Position numbers and translations under genes: made by a program. From Obscuribacter phosphatis_A (GTDB lineage Bacteria > Cyanobacteriota > Vampirovibrionia > Obscuribacterales > Obscuribacteraceae), in contig JAFLCK010000001.1 in NCBI GenBank assembly GCA_017303615.1, forward strand, positions 1 through 64,000: a DNA stretch of 64,000 bases. The letters run 5' to 3'. The notes under the pieces were generated by a model. The model was not told where the DNA came from and searched no databases. It was given only the letters and a program-made list of their open reading frames with translations. Below, piece after piece: positions 17,687 through 25,883 of this stretch (its first letter is position 1; each line of letters starts with the position of its first letter).

Positions 17687-18505
17687 TCAATCTTTGAGAA
17701 ACTCAAACTCGTATGGTTCAGCCGCTGGTTCGCTGCTTTCTTTAGGGGCAATATGTATGCTGTCGAGAGTGTGCATGATATAGCTTGCTAAAGACATTAT
17801 GCGAGCTGTTTGCTGAATGGCGATAGGTGCGTTCTCTGGAATTCCTTTATAACGTTTGAAGAATCCAGCGATGATATCGGCTATGCCTTCGTTTTCAATG
17901 GGCGGGTTTTCCGGGCTGGCTAAAATACCTTCTTCCGCGTCAAAGGCTTTGCGTACCAATTCGGCACCTGACTCTTTGATATTGCCGCTGGTGGCAAGTC
18001 TAATGGCGTCTTCCACTTCTTTTACTGCCAAGGCAATCGCTTTGCCGTGCTGTCCTAATTCAAACGGACGCCAGCAGGAGTGATAAATTGCCGGATGAGA
18101 CAAGGCGGCAAGAAAATCACCGCAGGGTGGCTCAGGTATTACCGCTGCCATTTTGCGAAAGCCGTTCAGGCGGTCGACGCGGCCGTTCACTATCATTGGA
18201 AATTCGTCTAGGTCTCTCTCAAAATCGTTTGCCTTAAGGCTTGGTACGAAATATACATTCGAGGCAAAGTAAAGCTGAACAGATTCTGTTGAGAAGCATG
18301 ACTTGAGCATTTCGGAAGTCTCGAGCACCCAGCTCCAATTCTGGCGCTTTAAATCTTCCATCATTTGTGGCGAGTCTGCCTTGCGCGAAAGCAAGTTGCG
18401 ACCTTTGGCAATGGCTTGATCTAAAGCTTGTTCTACGCGCTCTTTCGGCTGAGCGAGCGTGAGCCCGACAGCTGGTACCGGAGGCAGTTGGTTTGGACCT
18501 GGCAT
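17687..18505 (-). CDS. TIGR02391 (Ymh)-like protein
   Basis: 272 residues, soluble. The C-terminal half carries IYHSCWRPFELGQHGKAIALAVKEVEDAIR, then GAELVRKAFDAEEGILASPENPP and AGFFKRYKGIPEN. This matches my memory of the TIGR02391/Ymh family, in which a helix ending in LV-x-x-AF precedes a Pro-rich loop and a final F-x-G motif. Family members are small proteins of unknown role, often near defence or mobile genes. Here the setting is ordinary: a membrane-anchored TPR gene upstream and a DUF4234-like gene downstream. The start is well supported by AGGAAGGTG eight bases before the ATG. No catalytic residues can be assigned. Confidence 0.55.
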   Translation of the reverse strand: MPGPNQLPPVPAVGLTLAQPKERVEQALDQAIAKGRNLLSRKADSPQMMEDLKRQNWSWVLETSEMLKSCFSTESVQLYFASNVYFVPSLKANDFERDLDEFPMIVNGRVDRLNGFRKMAAVIPEPPCGDFLAALSHPAIYHSCWRPFELGQHGKAIALAVKEVEDAIRLATSGNIKESGAELVRKAFDAEEGILASPENPPIENEGIADIIAGFFKRYKGIPENAPIAIQQTARIMSLASYIMHTLDSIHIAPKESSEPAAEPYEFEFLKD

Positions 18506-18546
18506 AGTTTCACCTTCCTATATTATTCGGTGTGCTCTATACGGAT

Positions 18547-20289
18547 TTAGGGTTGGCTTCTGGCAACTTCTAAATCTGCTTTCCACTCTGGTTTGCTATT
18601 TAACGATATGGCTTCCGCATAGTCGGCTACTGCTTTATCTTTGTTGCCGCCAAGTAAGTAGGCTCTAGCTCTGAGAGCTAGTATTTCAGCATCAGAGCTG
18701 CTTGAATCGAGGGCGCGACTAAAGGCGCTTACTGCTCTTTCATAGTCGCCGGCTTTGAGAAATTCTTCTCCGGCGGCTCTATGCGCCAGCATATTGTTGG
18801 GATTTTCTGCGGTGATTTTACTTAAAGTAGAAAGTCCCGCTTCAGTTTCTCCGGTCCTTAGTTTGCACAATGCCAAACCAAGCAAGGCATTTTCGTTGCC
18901 AGGTTCTATAGCATTGATAAGGGTGTAATCTAACTGCGCTTTCTTGAATTTTCCTTGGGCAAAATAGATAAATGCTCGGTCAAAGAGAGCCGGTAGGTGA
19001 CGGGGACTCTTTTGTAAGACTTCGCTCAGCACTCGTAAGGCACTATCAGAGTCGCCCTTAAGATGATGCAAAAGTCCTTGCTTCTCTTGGGCGCTCAAGC
19101 TTTCTGGGGCTAGTTTTTGGGCTTGGTCTAGGGCTTTTTGAGCATCGTCGAACTCACCTTTGGCTACCGCTTCGTCAAAGCCTGCTTCGGCTTCTTCTAA
19201 GGTTTTGTAATTAGTATCAAGCTTTAGAAACGGCAGAGTTGGTGTCTTATTCGGTGTTGTATTTGGTGTCTTATTCGGTGCCGAACTTCTGCCTTCGCTG
19301 GTGGCATCCGTGGTATTGTAATTGGCCAAATCTCTGTCTTTATCTCTATCGCTGCGGGGCATGACCAGAAAAGCAGTTAAGCCAATGGTGAAACCGAGGG
19401 CGATACTGCCCACTAGAATGGCTGTGATTTTGCTGCGACGGCTTTCAAAAATGCCACCAAGGGCTGAGGGGCGCTCGATGCTTCTCGATAGGCTGCGGGT
19501 TCGCCTCGCCCCTCTTGATTCTGCTTCTTCATCTTGGCGCTCGTCGCCTTTTGTGAAAGAACGAGGCAGTCGGCTTTTACGTACTGCTGGTTCACTTGGT
19601 TCTTCTGCAAGTGGGCGTTTGTTTTCGGTGATTGGGCGTTTGCTCTCTGTGGTGGCACGCGGTGTCGGAATGGCTGCTAAAGCTTCTTTTGAATAGGCTG
19701 CCGCATTTTCTTGAGACTGTATTTTCTGGGTGTTATCTTTTGCGGGCATGGTATTTTCTAGGTCTGCAGGCGTTGCCAGCGAGCGTGGCAGCGGTGGTAC
19801 CCTCGTCGCATCTAGACCGTCGAAGTTTTGCTTGCCTTGAAAGTTTTGCTCGTTTTGAACTTCTTGCAGATAAGCCTGAGGGCTTTGTCTGACTTCTTGG
19901 CTGTGCGGCGGTTCTTCTGGGCTTTGTCTCGTTTCTTGAGAGGCTCGCTTGGGATAGGGCTCGTTTTGTGGGTCTAGGGCCTTTGGCTGGGCTGCTTCTT
20001 GTTGCTTTTTTTGCACACCGGCTGCAGTCTCGATTTCTTCCGCCAAGTTTGCAATTTCTTTCACCGGCTCTGGCATTTCTTGCTTGTCATAGTCAGGCAT
20101 CAGCCATTCTAGCTGAGTGATTTTTTTTACCCCAGGTTTATTAACACGGTCAGGCGGCGGGCTAGGAAAACCGGTTACAGAAAAGCGTTTTTCCATGGCG
20201 GAGCGATTGTCCTGGGCGCTTTGCCCTCCTCTCTCTTGTAAGGGTTCGAGAGAATCATCGTCTTCGTCGTGGTGATTTGCATTAGTCAC
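18547..20289 (-). CDS. Membrane-anchored TPR protein with long disordered N-terminus
   Basis: 580 residues. Residues 1-285 are low-complexity and rich in Gln, Glu, Pro and Arg, likely cytoplasmic and disordered. One transmembrane helix follows at about 289-310 (ITAILVGSIALGFTIGLTAFLV). After a Thr/Asn/Pro linker with a short internal repeat (NKTPNTTPNKTPT), residues 370-580 form five or six TPRs, with the canonical W/L-G-Y-A-P spacing seen in ALFDRAFIYFAQGKFKKA and AHRAAGEEFLKAGDYERA. The predicted topology is N-in, with TPRs on the outer face. It probably starts at a GTG, 7 bp after the stop of the upstream gene. A scaffolding role is likely from the repeats; the partner is unknown. Confidence 0.75.
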   Translation of the reverse strand: MTNANHHDEDDDSLEPLQERGGQSAQDNRSAMEKRFSVTGFPSPPPDRVNKPGVKKITQLEWLMPDYDKQEMPEPVKEIANLAEEIETAAGVQKKQQEAAQPKALDPQNEPYPKRASQETRQSPEEPPHSQEVRQSPQAYLQEVQNEQNFQGKQNFDGLDATRVPPLPRSLATPADLENTMPAKDNTQKIQSQENAAAYSKEALAAIPTPRATTESKRPITENKRPLAEEPSEPAVRKSRLPRSFTKGDERQDEEAESRGARRTRSLSRSIERPSALGGIFESRRSKITAILVGSIALGFTIGLTAFLVMPRSDRDKDRDLANYNTTDATSEGRSSAPNKTPNTTPNKTPTLPFLKLDTNYKTLEEAEAGFDEAVAKGEFDDAQKALDQAQKLAPESLSAQEKQGLLHHLKGDSDSALRVLSEVLQKSPRHLPALFDRAFIYFAQGKFKKAQLDYTLINAIEPGNENALLGLALCKLRTGETEAGLSTLSKITAENPNNMLAHRAAGEEFLKAGDYERAVSAFSRALDSSSSDAEILALRARAYLLGGNKDKAVADYAEAISLNSKPEWKADLEVARSQP

Positions 20290-20296
20290 GATTGGC

Positions 20297-20737
20297 TTAC
20301 TTTGCAGTTTTCAACTTTTGAATTGCGACAGAGTTTGGCGGCGTCATCGGCTGAATAGGCGAAAGGCGTGCCAGTAGCTGTGCTTCATTGCCGGTTGAGA
20401 CTTTCTTGTTTTTGCCTTTGGCTAGGCTTGTTACTTGAATGGTGCCGCTATCTGAATTCACCGAGTTGCTTTGATCTAGTTCTTTGCCCGTTTTTCGCTT
20501 GCCTTTGCGGCTCGGCTCTTTGGTTTTGTTGCTTTTGGCGCTTTGTCTTTTGCCGTGCAAGATTTCGTCCAATACTTTTTCGTCAACATCGCCATAGCTT
20601 GAGTATGCACGCCGACACTGGGCTTGCGGCACAAAGGCAATCAAGCAAGATAAGACCGAGCCAGAGATAAGAAACAGAGCAAGACTAAAACTTGCCGAGT
20701 TCAGCTTTGCTTTTTTGCGGTTAGTGCCTTGAGTCAT
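20297..20737 (-). CDS. Small exported basic protein
   Basis: 146 residues from the ATG at 20737; an in-frame start further upstream exists, but only this one places a signal sequence at the N-terminus. KLNSASFSLALFLISGSVLSCLIA is a clear hydrophobic core ending near AQC, so it may be a lipoprotein or an ordinary exported protein. The mature part is rich in Lys and Ser (KSNKTKEPSRKGKRKTGKE) and low in complexity. It precedes the TPR membrane protein by 7 bp and is probably co-translated with it. No family recognised. Confidence 0.55.
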   Translation of the reverse strand: MTQGTNRKKAKLNSASFSLALFLISGSVLSCLIAFVPQAQCRRAYSSYGDVDEKVLDEILHGKRQSAKSNKTKEPSRKGKRKTGKELDQSNSVNSDSGTIQVTSLAKGKNKKVSTGNEAQLLARLSPIQPMTPPNSVAIQKLKTAK

Positions 20738-20793
20738 ATGACATCTCTGCGGTGGGCCTTTTAGTTTTACCCAGTTTACCTGTTCTTTCATAC

Positions 20794-20821
20794 GAAAAAA
20801 AACCGGCTTAGCGCCGGTTTT
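20794..20821 (-). terminator. Rho-independent terminator after the 20860-21210 gene
   Basis: AAAACCGGC at 20799-20807 and its reverse complement at 20813-20821 flank a five-base loop. On the minus strand the stem is followed by a run of eight T (20795-20802 on the plus strand is A-rich). It separates the small exported-protein gene from the next minus-strand unit. Confidence 0.88.
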
Positions 20822-20859
20822 CTCAATTCTTTCAGAGGTCCCTTAAAGTATCTGACTAG

Positions 20860-21210
20860 TCAGCTTTTGCTGTTCCAGATGGTGACATAACGATTTTGTT
20901 TGACTGCCTTAGGTTCTTGACCGGTGGTCGAATAAATATATTTGGGTGCTTGCTCAGGTTGGGCTTCGCTGGCATCGGCTTCTTCCACTAAGCGGTTGGT
21001 TGTGCCGGTGGGATGAGCCTGTTGGCTGCGACGCATCTCTGGCAATATAGAAGGAGCGTATGCCGGAGGAGGCGGAACCAAATAGGCGTGTCCAGTTCTC
21101 GGGCGTGCTTTTCCTTTGCCCTTAGCTTGAGCATCCGGTTGAATGACCAAGTTGGAAGAGACCGCCAAAATTGCTGCGGTGGAAAATAGCAATGCCGAAT
21201 GTTTGAGCAT
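20860..21210 (-). CDS. Small exported protein, unknown
   Basis: About 116 residues from the ATG at 21210, preceded by GGGGGT. The frame extends upstream, but only this start puts the signal sequence (MLKHSALLFSTAAILAVSSN, cleavage near AQA) at the N-terminus. The mature chain is Pro-, Lys- and Gln-rich, with PPPPAYAPS and a C-terminal KQNRYVTIWNSKS. It is predicted to be secreted or periplasmic. It ends in a strong terminator and is probably a single-gene unit or the tail of one with the 21337-21750 gene. No family recognised. Confidence 0.55.
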   Translation of the reverse strand: MLKHSALLFSTAAILAVSSNLVIQPDAQAKGKGKARPRTGHAYLVPPPPAYAPSILPEMRRSQQAHPTGTTNRLVEEADASEAQPEQAPKYIYSTTGQEPKAVKQNRYVTIWNSKS

Positions 21211-21336
21211 CAGACCCCCAATTAGCACCCAAAATCTGGATGCTTTTAATCTATGCCGTTGCAGGTACGTGACTGGATCATACCACTTGCCCCGGGGCGT
21301 CAAACTTATGGCGATTAATGTCTCGAAAATCCTGAA

Positions 21337-21750
21337 TTATTGATTGAACCACTTGTGCTGCTTGGGGTGGCGTCTGTCCTCTAGGGTCACGTTTTTGCTG
21401 TCTTCTGGGTCCCAAGTGGCAACAGCCTGTCCCCACCAGGCTTTGGCGTCTGTAACAGTTTTGTCGTTTGGGCGAGCGGCGCGCCTTCCCCCGTTTTGCA
21501 GCAGTTCTTGTTGCTTGCGCAGGGCTTCCTTGGTCTTTTCCATTTTGGCTTGCTCAATCAAAACCTGAAACTGTTCCTCTACTGTTGAAGGATTAGAACA
21601 ACTTGGTTGGTCGCCATGTTCTTGCGCCAATCTGTCTAGATTTTCGCGCCAGGGATTGACTTCGGGAGTTTCAACTTGTTGTTTTTTTGGGGCGCAGGAC
21701 GAATGAATAAAGTGGCGAATTTGGTCAAGAAAGTTTTGAAAGGAAATCAT
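21337..21750 (-). CDS. Hypothetical soluble protein
   Basis: 137 residues from the ATG at 21750. GGAG at about 21760 lies nine bases upstream, which excludes the in-frame GTG at 21765 that overlaps it. The protein has a short N-terminal helix (MISFQNFLDQIRHF), a central coiled-coil-like stretch (EQFQVLIEQAKMEKTKEALRKQQELLQ) and a Trp-containing C-terminus (AWWGQAVATWDPED). There is no signal peptide or known motif. Position: between tdk and the small exported-protein gene. Confidence 0.5.
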   Translation of the reverse strand: MISFQNFLDQIRHFIHSSCAPKKQQVETPEVNPWRENLDRLAQEHGDQPSCSNPSTVEEQFQVLIEQAKMEKTKEALRKQQELLQNGGRRAARPNDKTVTDAKAWWGQAVATWDPEDSKNVTLEDRRHPKQHKWFNQ

Positions 21751-21879
21751 AGTAATTAACTCCACGCTCTAAAGGCAGTATCAAAGGAAAAAATTTGTCG
21801 CACTCTTCGTGCTAAGTATTCCCGAGGGTTTTCGCCGGTAACGGCGGTATCCAAGAGGTTAAGCCGTGTAAACAATTAA

Positions 21880-21905
21880 AGCCCACGGCTTTTTGCTCGT
21901 GGGCT
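21880..21905 (-). terminator. Probable terminator of tdk
   Basis: AGCCCACG at 21880-21887 pairs with 21898-21905. On the minus strand the hairpin is followed by TTAATTGTTT, a weak U-rich tail. It lies about 75 bp downstream of the tdk stop. Confidence 0.5.
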
Positions 21906-21980
21906 AATAACTGCTTAGGTTTTTACTTTAGGGAGGCTGCCAAGAAGTGTGTTTCTTTGTAACTTCTCGATTTTGGCTGC

Positions 21981-22619
21981 TTAGCTTGCCATTTCTACGG
22001 CAGTGTCAACACCGGCCAGCACAATAGTGGATACTTGCTGTTCCACTTTAGGCAGTTCGAGCCGCAGTTGGTACTCACCTGGTGGTTCAAAACAGTGAAT
22101 GCAGCGGGCTTCGTATTGGGCGTCGCCCACCAAAATTTGTTCGCTTGAGTGCACTAGGCGCTGGGTGCGGCAGGCAAAGTCTGAACCGCATTTGCGGCAG
22201 ACAGCCAGAAGTTTATCAACCCGGTCGGCCATAGCTAAAAGCTCGGGCACTGGCCCGAAAGGCTTGCCACGATAGTCGAGATCTAGACCAGAGGCAATGA
22301 TTTTCTTTTTCTGGCGCAAGAGGGTCTGAATTACTTCCACTACGCCGTCGCCAAAGAACTGGCATTCATCTAAGCCAATAACCACGGCATGCGAAGAATA
22401 CTTCAATATGTCTTTGCATTCTTCAACCACTATCGCTTGCGAGGTCATGCCGTTGCGTGACTCAACGTGGTTGGGTTTAGAACGAGTATCTGTTGCCGGT
22501 CTGAGAATGATGGTGGGCAGATAAGCCAGTCTGGCTCTTTCGATACGCCTGATCAGTTCGCTTGATTTTCCGGCGCTCATGCAGCCGACAATCATCTCAA
22601 AACGGTATCCGCTGAACAT
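21981..22619 (-). CDS. tdk: Thymidine kinase (type II)
   Basis: 212 residues, standard size. The enzyme phosphorylates thymidine with ATP to dTMP in the salvage pathway, in the cytoplasm. The P-loop is GCMSAGKSSE at residues 12-21, the Walker B-like block is GLDECQFF near residue 82, and the lasso-domain zinc site is made by CRKCG near residue 140 and CIHC near residue 173. The catalytic Glu lies in DECQFF. It is transcribed alone, with a weak hairpin downstream. Confidence 0.95.
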   Translation of the reverse strand: MFSGYRFEMIVGCMSAGKSSELIRRIERARLAYLPTIILRPATDTRSKPNHVESRNGMTSQAIVVEECKDILKYSSHAVVIGLDECQFFGDGVVEVIQTLLRQKKKIIASGLDLDYRGKPFGPVPELLAMADRVDKLLAVCRKCGSDFACRTQRLVHSSEQILVGDAQYEARCIHCFEPPGEYQLRLELPKVEQQVSTIVLAGVDTAVEMAS

Positions 22620-23024
22620 ATTAGGTTTAGTCTCCCTGGGGTCAGTGAAGAGCCGCCCTGGCGGGCAAGATTTTCTCAGCTCACTCGATTATGTGGATGC
22701 AAGGCCGTTAAGTGGATAGTGAGCGTTGCCATGCGGATATTAATGGTAACCAAATTTGAACGATTTGCCAGATCAAATCGCTTTCATAATTGCTTTTCTT
22801 ATGTTCTGTTTTTATAGCTTGGGCTTATTGAGTTTCGCCTGTTTGTATATCTCATTTTCGCTTGCCGACTTGGAAATGGGCACAGGCTGACCACGAGACA
22901 TGCCGGAAGGCTGATGAAAACCCAAGATAAAAAATTTTCAGAGGACAGTAGAAAAGATGTCAAAAACAGAGCTGGCACCGCTGGTGGTGGCGAGTTGTTG
23001 GCGTGACGGCGAGGCGCGGTAAGT
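22620..23024. other. Gap between tdk and the fumarase-like gene
   Basis: 405 bp. A 7-bp inverted repeat (CGATTTG at 22761-22767 and CAAATCG at 22774-22780) is followed on the plus strand by a T-rich stretch and could be a weak terminator or an operator. A 21-codon plus-strand frame at 22957-23022 has a purine-rich leader but nothing else to support it. No gene is called. Confidence 0.4.
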
Positions 23025-24320
23025 TTATCTTCTTTTGCTGGTGTAAAGAATTATTCGATTAATATAGGTGTAATTGCAGCTGCGCAGGGCGCCCTTGATA
23101 GCGTCACTACTTTCAAGCAAGGCGGCTCCGGCAAGACTTGAAGCAGTGTTGTTCAAGGCTAGTCCGACCAAGTTGCCCGTCGCTTGTACTCGCAGGCAGG
23201 CTAATTTAAGTGCTGTGAGACTGGCTCTCGCCTTTTCTTCGTCCGGTGCCAGGGCAAGCAGTCCCTTTACTTCCAGATCTGCCAGGACCTGGCACATTTG
23301 GTTGATATCGAGGGCAAGTTCTTGCAAGCTTGATGAGGCTTTGAGCAGATCGGCATAATCAGCTTGAAAATAACTGCGTACCAAGAGAGACTGTGGCGTC
23401 GTGCTTTCGGCCGCCGGTGTGATGCCTAAACCAGTCAGCTTGGTTAGTTCTAGAAAATATTGCTTTTGAAAGACGCTTTCTTCGCTGAGGCTCATCTCCA
23501 GCAGCTTGCTGCGGCTTTCTTTAAATTTACGCATATTCCTTTCGGCTAGATTGCCGAACTGGCTGAATATTTCAGCAATTTGCAAGTCTTCGGGCTCTTC
23601 TCTGCCGCTCAAAAGCAATTCTTTCTCAAGGCTGAGCGACTGCCTCCGCAAAAGCCTTTCCAGGTCTAGCAGGGTGGCTTCGATATCTCTGAAGCTGTTA
23701 AAGACGGCTAGCCTCAAGGCTAAATGAAAATAGTCGCTGCCCCTGAAATCGCAAATTGTCTGTCCAGCGGTCGGTGCGGAGGTCTCCTCAGCGCTCTTAT
23801 CGGCTTCACTATGCGCCTTCAATCCAACAAGCTGTCGACTGCGCCCGGTCATCACTTCGTTTAGGTTGTCGAATAGTGACTCTCCACAAAGTGAGAGTCT
23901 CGGGTCGACCACTATTTCGGCGCTGTGCTGTCCGTTCAATAATTCGTCTAAGACCTGCAGGCGCAGGCTGATTAGTGAATTAACCGAATTAGCCGAGTTA
24001 TTAACCGATATCGGTTTAACTGAAAGCCCGACATTTGCAGAAGTTTCGCCTGCAGATGATAGGCATCTAATGGTGAGTAGTTTAGCCTTTTGTACCAGGC
24101 AAAGACTTTCTAAAAGCAGGGGGTGTAACTTGCTTTCCCCATATTTGAAAGCGCCTGCCCGGGCGCGGCTCAACCAACGCGCCGTGCATACCCCCCAAAG
24201 GGCTTGTTCCGGCACTTCCATCTGGCCGAGATTGTCTTCTTCTATGCGAACTTCTATTTTTTTCACGGCGGGCTGGGTAATTAAATTTGAAAGAGTGCGG
24301 TAAAGCCGGCATTTTTGCAT
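23025..24320 (-). CDS. Fumarase/aspartase-superfamily protein lacking the catalytic signatures
   Basis: About 431 residues. The N-terminus reads VRIEEDNLGQMEVPEQALWG, then PLLLESLCLVQKAKLLTI, which is the opening of class II fumarase and aspartase (R-x-E-x-D-x-x-G-x-x-x-V-P). Further on, LFDNLNEVMTGRSRQLVG aligns with the NEV block of those enzymes, and a long helical core follows. The SSND-type block is replaced by CDFRGSDYFHLALRLA, and the mobile loop with the GSS-x-M-P-x-K-x-N signature is absent where expected (around LEVKGLLALAPDEEKAR). These losses argue against lyase activity, so a pseudoenzyme or a changed reaction is inferred. A TTG at 24341 is an alternative start. No partner gene adjoins it. 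Confidence 0.65.
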   Translation of the reverse strand: MQKCRLYRTLSNLITQPAVKKIEVRIEEDNLGQMEVPEQALWGVCTARWLSRARAGAFKYGESKLHPLLLESLCLVQKAKLLTIRCLSSAGETSANVGLSVKPISVNNSANSVNSLISLRLQVLDELLNGQHSAEIVVDPRLSLCGESLFDNLNEVMTGRSRQLVGLKAHSEADKSAEETSAPTAGQTICDFRGSDYFHLALRLAVFNSFRDIEATLLDLERLLRRQSLSLEKELLLSGREEPEDLQIAEIFSQFGNLAERNMRKFKESRSKLLEMSLSEESVFQKQYFLELTKLTGLGITPAAESTTPQSLLVRSYFQADYADLLKASSSLQELALDINQMCQVLADLEVKGLLALAPDEEKARASLTALKLACLRVQATGNLVGLALNNTASSLAGAALLESSDAIKGALRSCNYTYINRIILYTSKRR

Positions 24321-24394
24321 ACAGCGCTGTGATTTACACAAGAGCCGCTTAAGAAAGCTGTCAAAGTAATTTAATTTAGCTTTGTTTTGCAGCT

Positions 24395-25264
24395 TTAAAG
24401 ATCCGAAATGGCTGCCAAAGTCTGTCTAGCCAGTTCTATAGCTTGGCTGGTGGTGTTGGCACCGGGGGCGGTGCCAAGATTGCCATTGCTTGCATTACCG
24501 GAGCTTGTATTACCGGAACTTGCACTGCTATTGGCTACATTTACTGCTGCTGCCGCTCGACCGGGGCTGTACTCTAGACCGGGCACTGCCAGTTTTAGAA
24601 ATAGTCTCAAATGATACTGTGCCTTTAGGGCTTGACCTTGTCCAGCTAAGCTCAGACCCATCAGCAAAGACGAATTGATATCGGTGCCGCCGTCTCTCTG
24701 ATACTTTTCCACGGCCAGGGCGGCACCTTCATAATCGCCTTCGGCAAGCATGCACTTGGCCAGCCCTAGATAAGCCATGTTGTAACGCTTGTCTATCTCT
24801 AGGCTGCGTTCAAAATCAATGCGCGCTTCTTTGGCGTGACCGATGCGGCAGAGGCTGTTGCCCAGATTTATGCGTGCTTCGGGCGAATCCATGCCCACTG
24901 AAGCAGCAAGCTTGAGTGAGGCGTTGTATTCTTCCACGGCTTCTGCGGCTCTGCCCATTTCATCAAGCACTGTAGCAAGCCAGAAATGCACAGATAGGTT
25001 GTTGGGGCGGGCCATGGCGAATTGTTTAAAGCTGTTCAAGGCTTCGGGCAATCTGCCTTGTTGATAGAAATTGCGTCCCTGATAGAGAAGCTCCAGCCCG
25101 TTACTTTCTGTATTGGCATGAGCCGGGGCGCTCTGCAAAGTAGAGACAGGCGGTTGCGTGCTTGGTGGTGGTGTCTGTGCGGCAACCGACTGCACCGGCT
25201 CTAGAGCTGTGACCAGCAAGAGCAAGGCGAAAGGGATGAATGTTTTATACAGGGTATTTGTCAC
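24395..25264 (-). CDS. Exported TPR protein
   Basis: 289 residues from a GTG start that overlaps the previous gene by 20 bp. A signal peptide spans residues 1-29 (FIPFALLLLVTALEPVQSVAAQ), followed by a Pro/Thr-rich linker. Residues 55-200 hold four TPRs, visible in LYQGRNFYQQGRLPEALNSF, VHFWLATVLDEMGRAAEAV, INLGNSLCRIGHAKEARIDFE and AYLGLAKCMLAEGDYEGAAL. The tail repeats Ser/Gly/Asn (ASSGNTSSGNASNGNLG). It is predicted to be periplasmic, with a role in protein assembly inferred from the repeats. It is the last gene of the three-gene unit behind the nucleotidase. Confidence 0.75.
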   Translation of the reverse strand: MTNTLYKTFIPFALLLLVTALEPVQSVAAQTPPPSTQPPVSTLQSAPAHANTESNGLELLYQGRNFYQQGRLPEALNSFKQFAMARPNNLSVHFWLATVLDEMGRAAEAVEEYNASLKLAASVGMDSPEARINLGNSLCRIGHAKEARIDFERSLEIDKRYNMAYLGLAKCMLAEGDYEGAALAVEKYQRDGGTDINSSLLMGLSLAGQGQALKAQYHLRLFLKLAVPGLEYSPGRAAAAVNVANSSASSGNTSSGNASNGNLGTAPGANTTSQAIELARQTLAAISDL

Positions 25265-25883
25265 TGCCGTATTGAGACTGAACGTTACTAAGCGCGGTAA
25301 CTATCCAGTTGCGATTGTATCTGATTAACGGTGGCATTGTCTCGTCATAGCATAATAGTGCGCCAAATTCGAGCAAGGCGAGAATACTCTCGGGTAGATT
25401 TTGGCTGGAATGCAAAGTTAGATAGAGGGCGACGGCTGCATCTTTGATATAGGGCAGTGCACCAGCCGGGGTCTCGTAGAGCGCGGTTTGAAAGCCGCAT
25501 TCTTGCAAAAGCGAATGAGCATCGTCTGGTTTGGTTTTTGAGTTTTGTGCCGCCGTAAGAGCTTCGATCATGGGGCGGTGCTGCTGGGCAAGCACCGAGG
25601 CCACAGTCAGACCGCACGCCATGATGCTCTGACCTGTGCGGCTTGTGGCTGCTAAATTGCTGGCAAAAATCAAAGGGGCCAAGCTGGCGTAAGACAGTGT
25701 GCTGATCATTACTCTTGATCCTGGCACATCTGCTTTCGAGAGGCGTGCTTTGCTATCACTATTTTGGGTTTGCTTGGCAGCGTTGTTGTCACCGTCTAAA
25801 ATCGGCGCACAAAGCAAAACACCCGGGCAAGCCACTAATTGGGCTGCTTTCAGTGCTTCTGAGGCATCAGCCTGGTTTGTCAA
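25245..25883 (-). CDS. Hypothetical Ala/Leu-rich protein
   Basis: 212 residues. The TTG start follows directly on the TAA of the nucleotidase gene (TAATTG), with GAAAGG nine bases earlier, so translation is probably coupled. The chain is helical and Ala-rich, with possible membrane-interacting stretches (ISTLSYASLAPLIFASNLAATS and SIMACGLTVASVLAQ), but no clear signal peptide. I recognise no domain. Overlap with the TPR gene downstream and abutment with the nucleotidase upstream suggest the three products act together. Confidence 0.5.
   Translation of the reverse strand: MTNQADASEALKAAQLVACPGVLLCAPILDGDNNAAKQTQNSDSKARLSKADVPGSRVMISTLSYASLAPLIFASNLAATSRTGQSIMACGLTVASVLAQQHRPMIEALTAAQNSKTKPDDAHSLLQECGFQTALYETPAGALPYIKDAAVALYLTLHSSQNLPESILALLEFGALLCYDETMPPLIRYNRNWIVTALSNVQSQYGSDKYPV

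Noticed and set aside
22957..23022. 21-codon frame between tdk and the fumarase-like gene
   Set aside because: Too short and only a purine-rich leader supports it.
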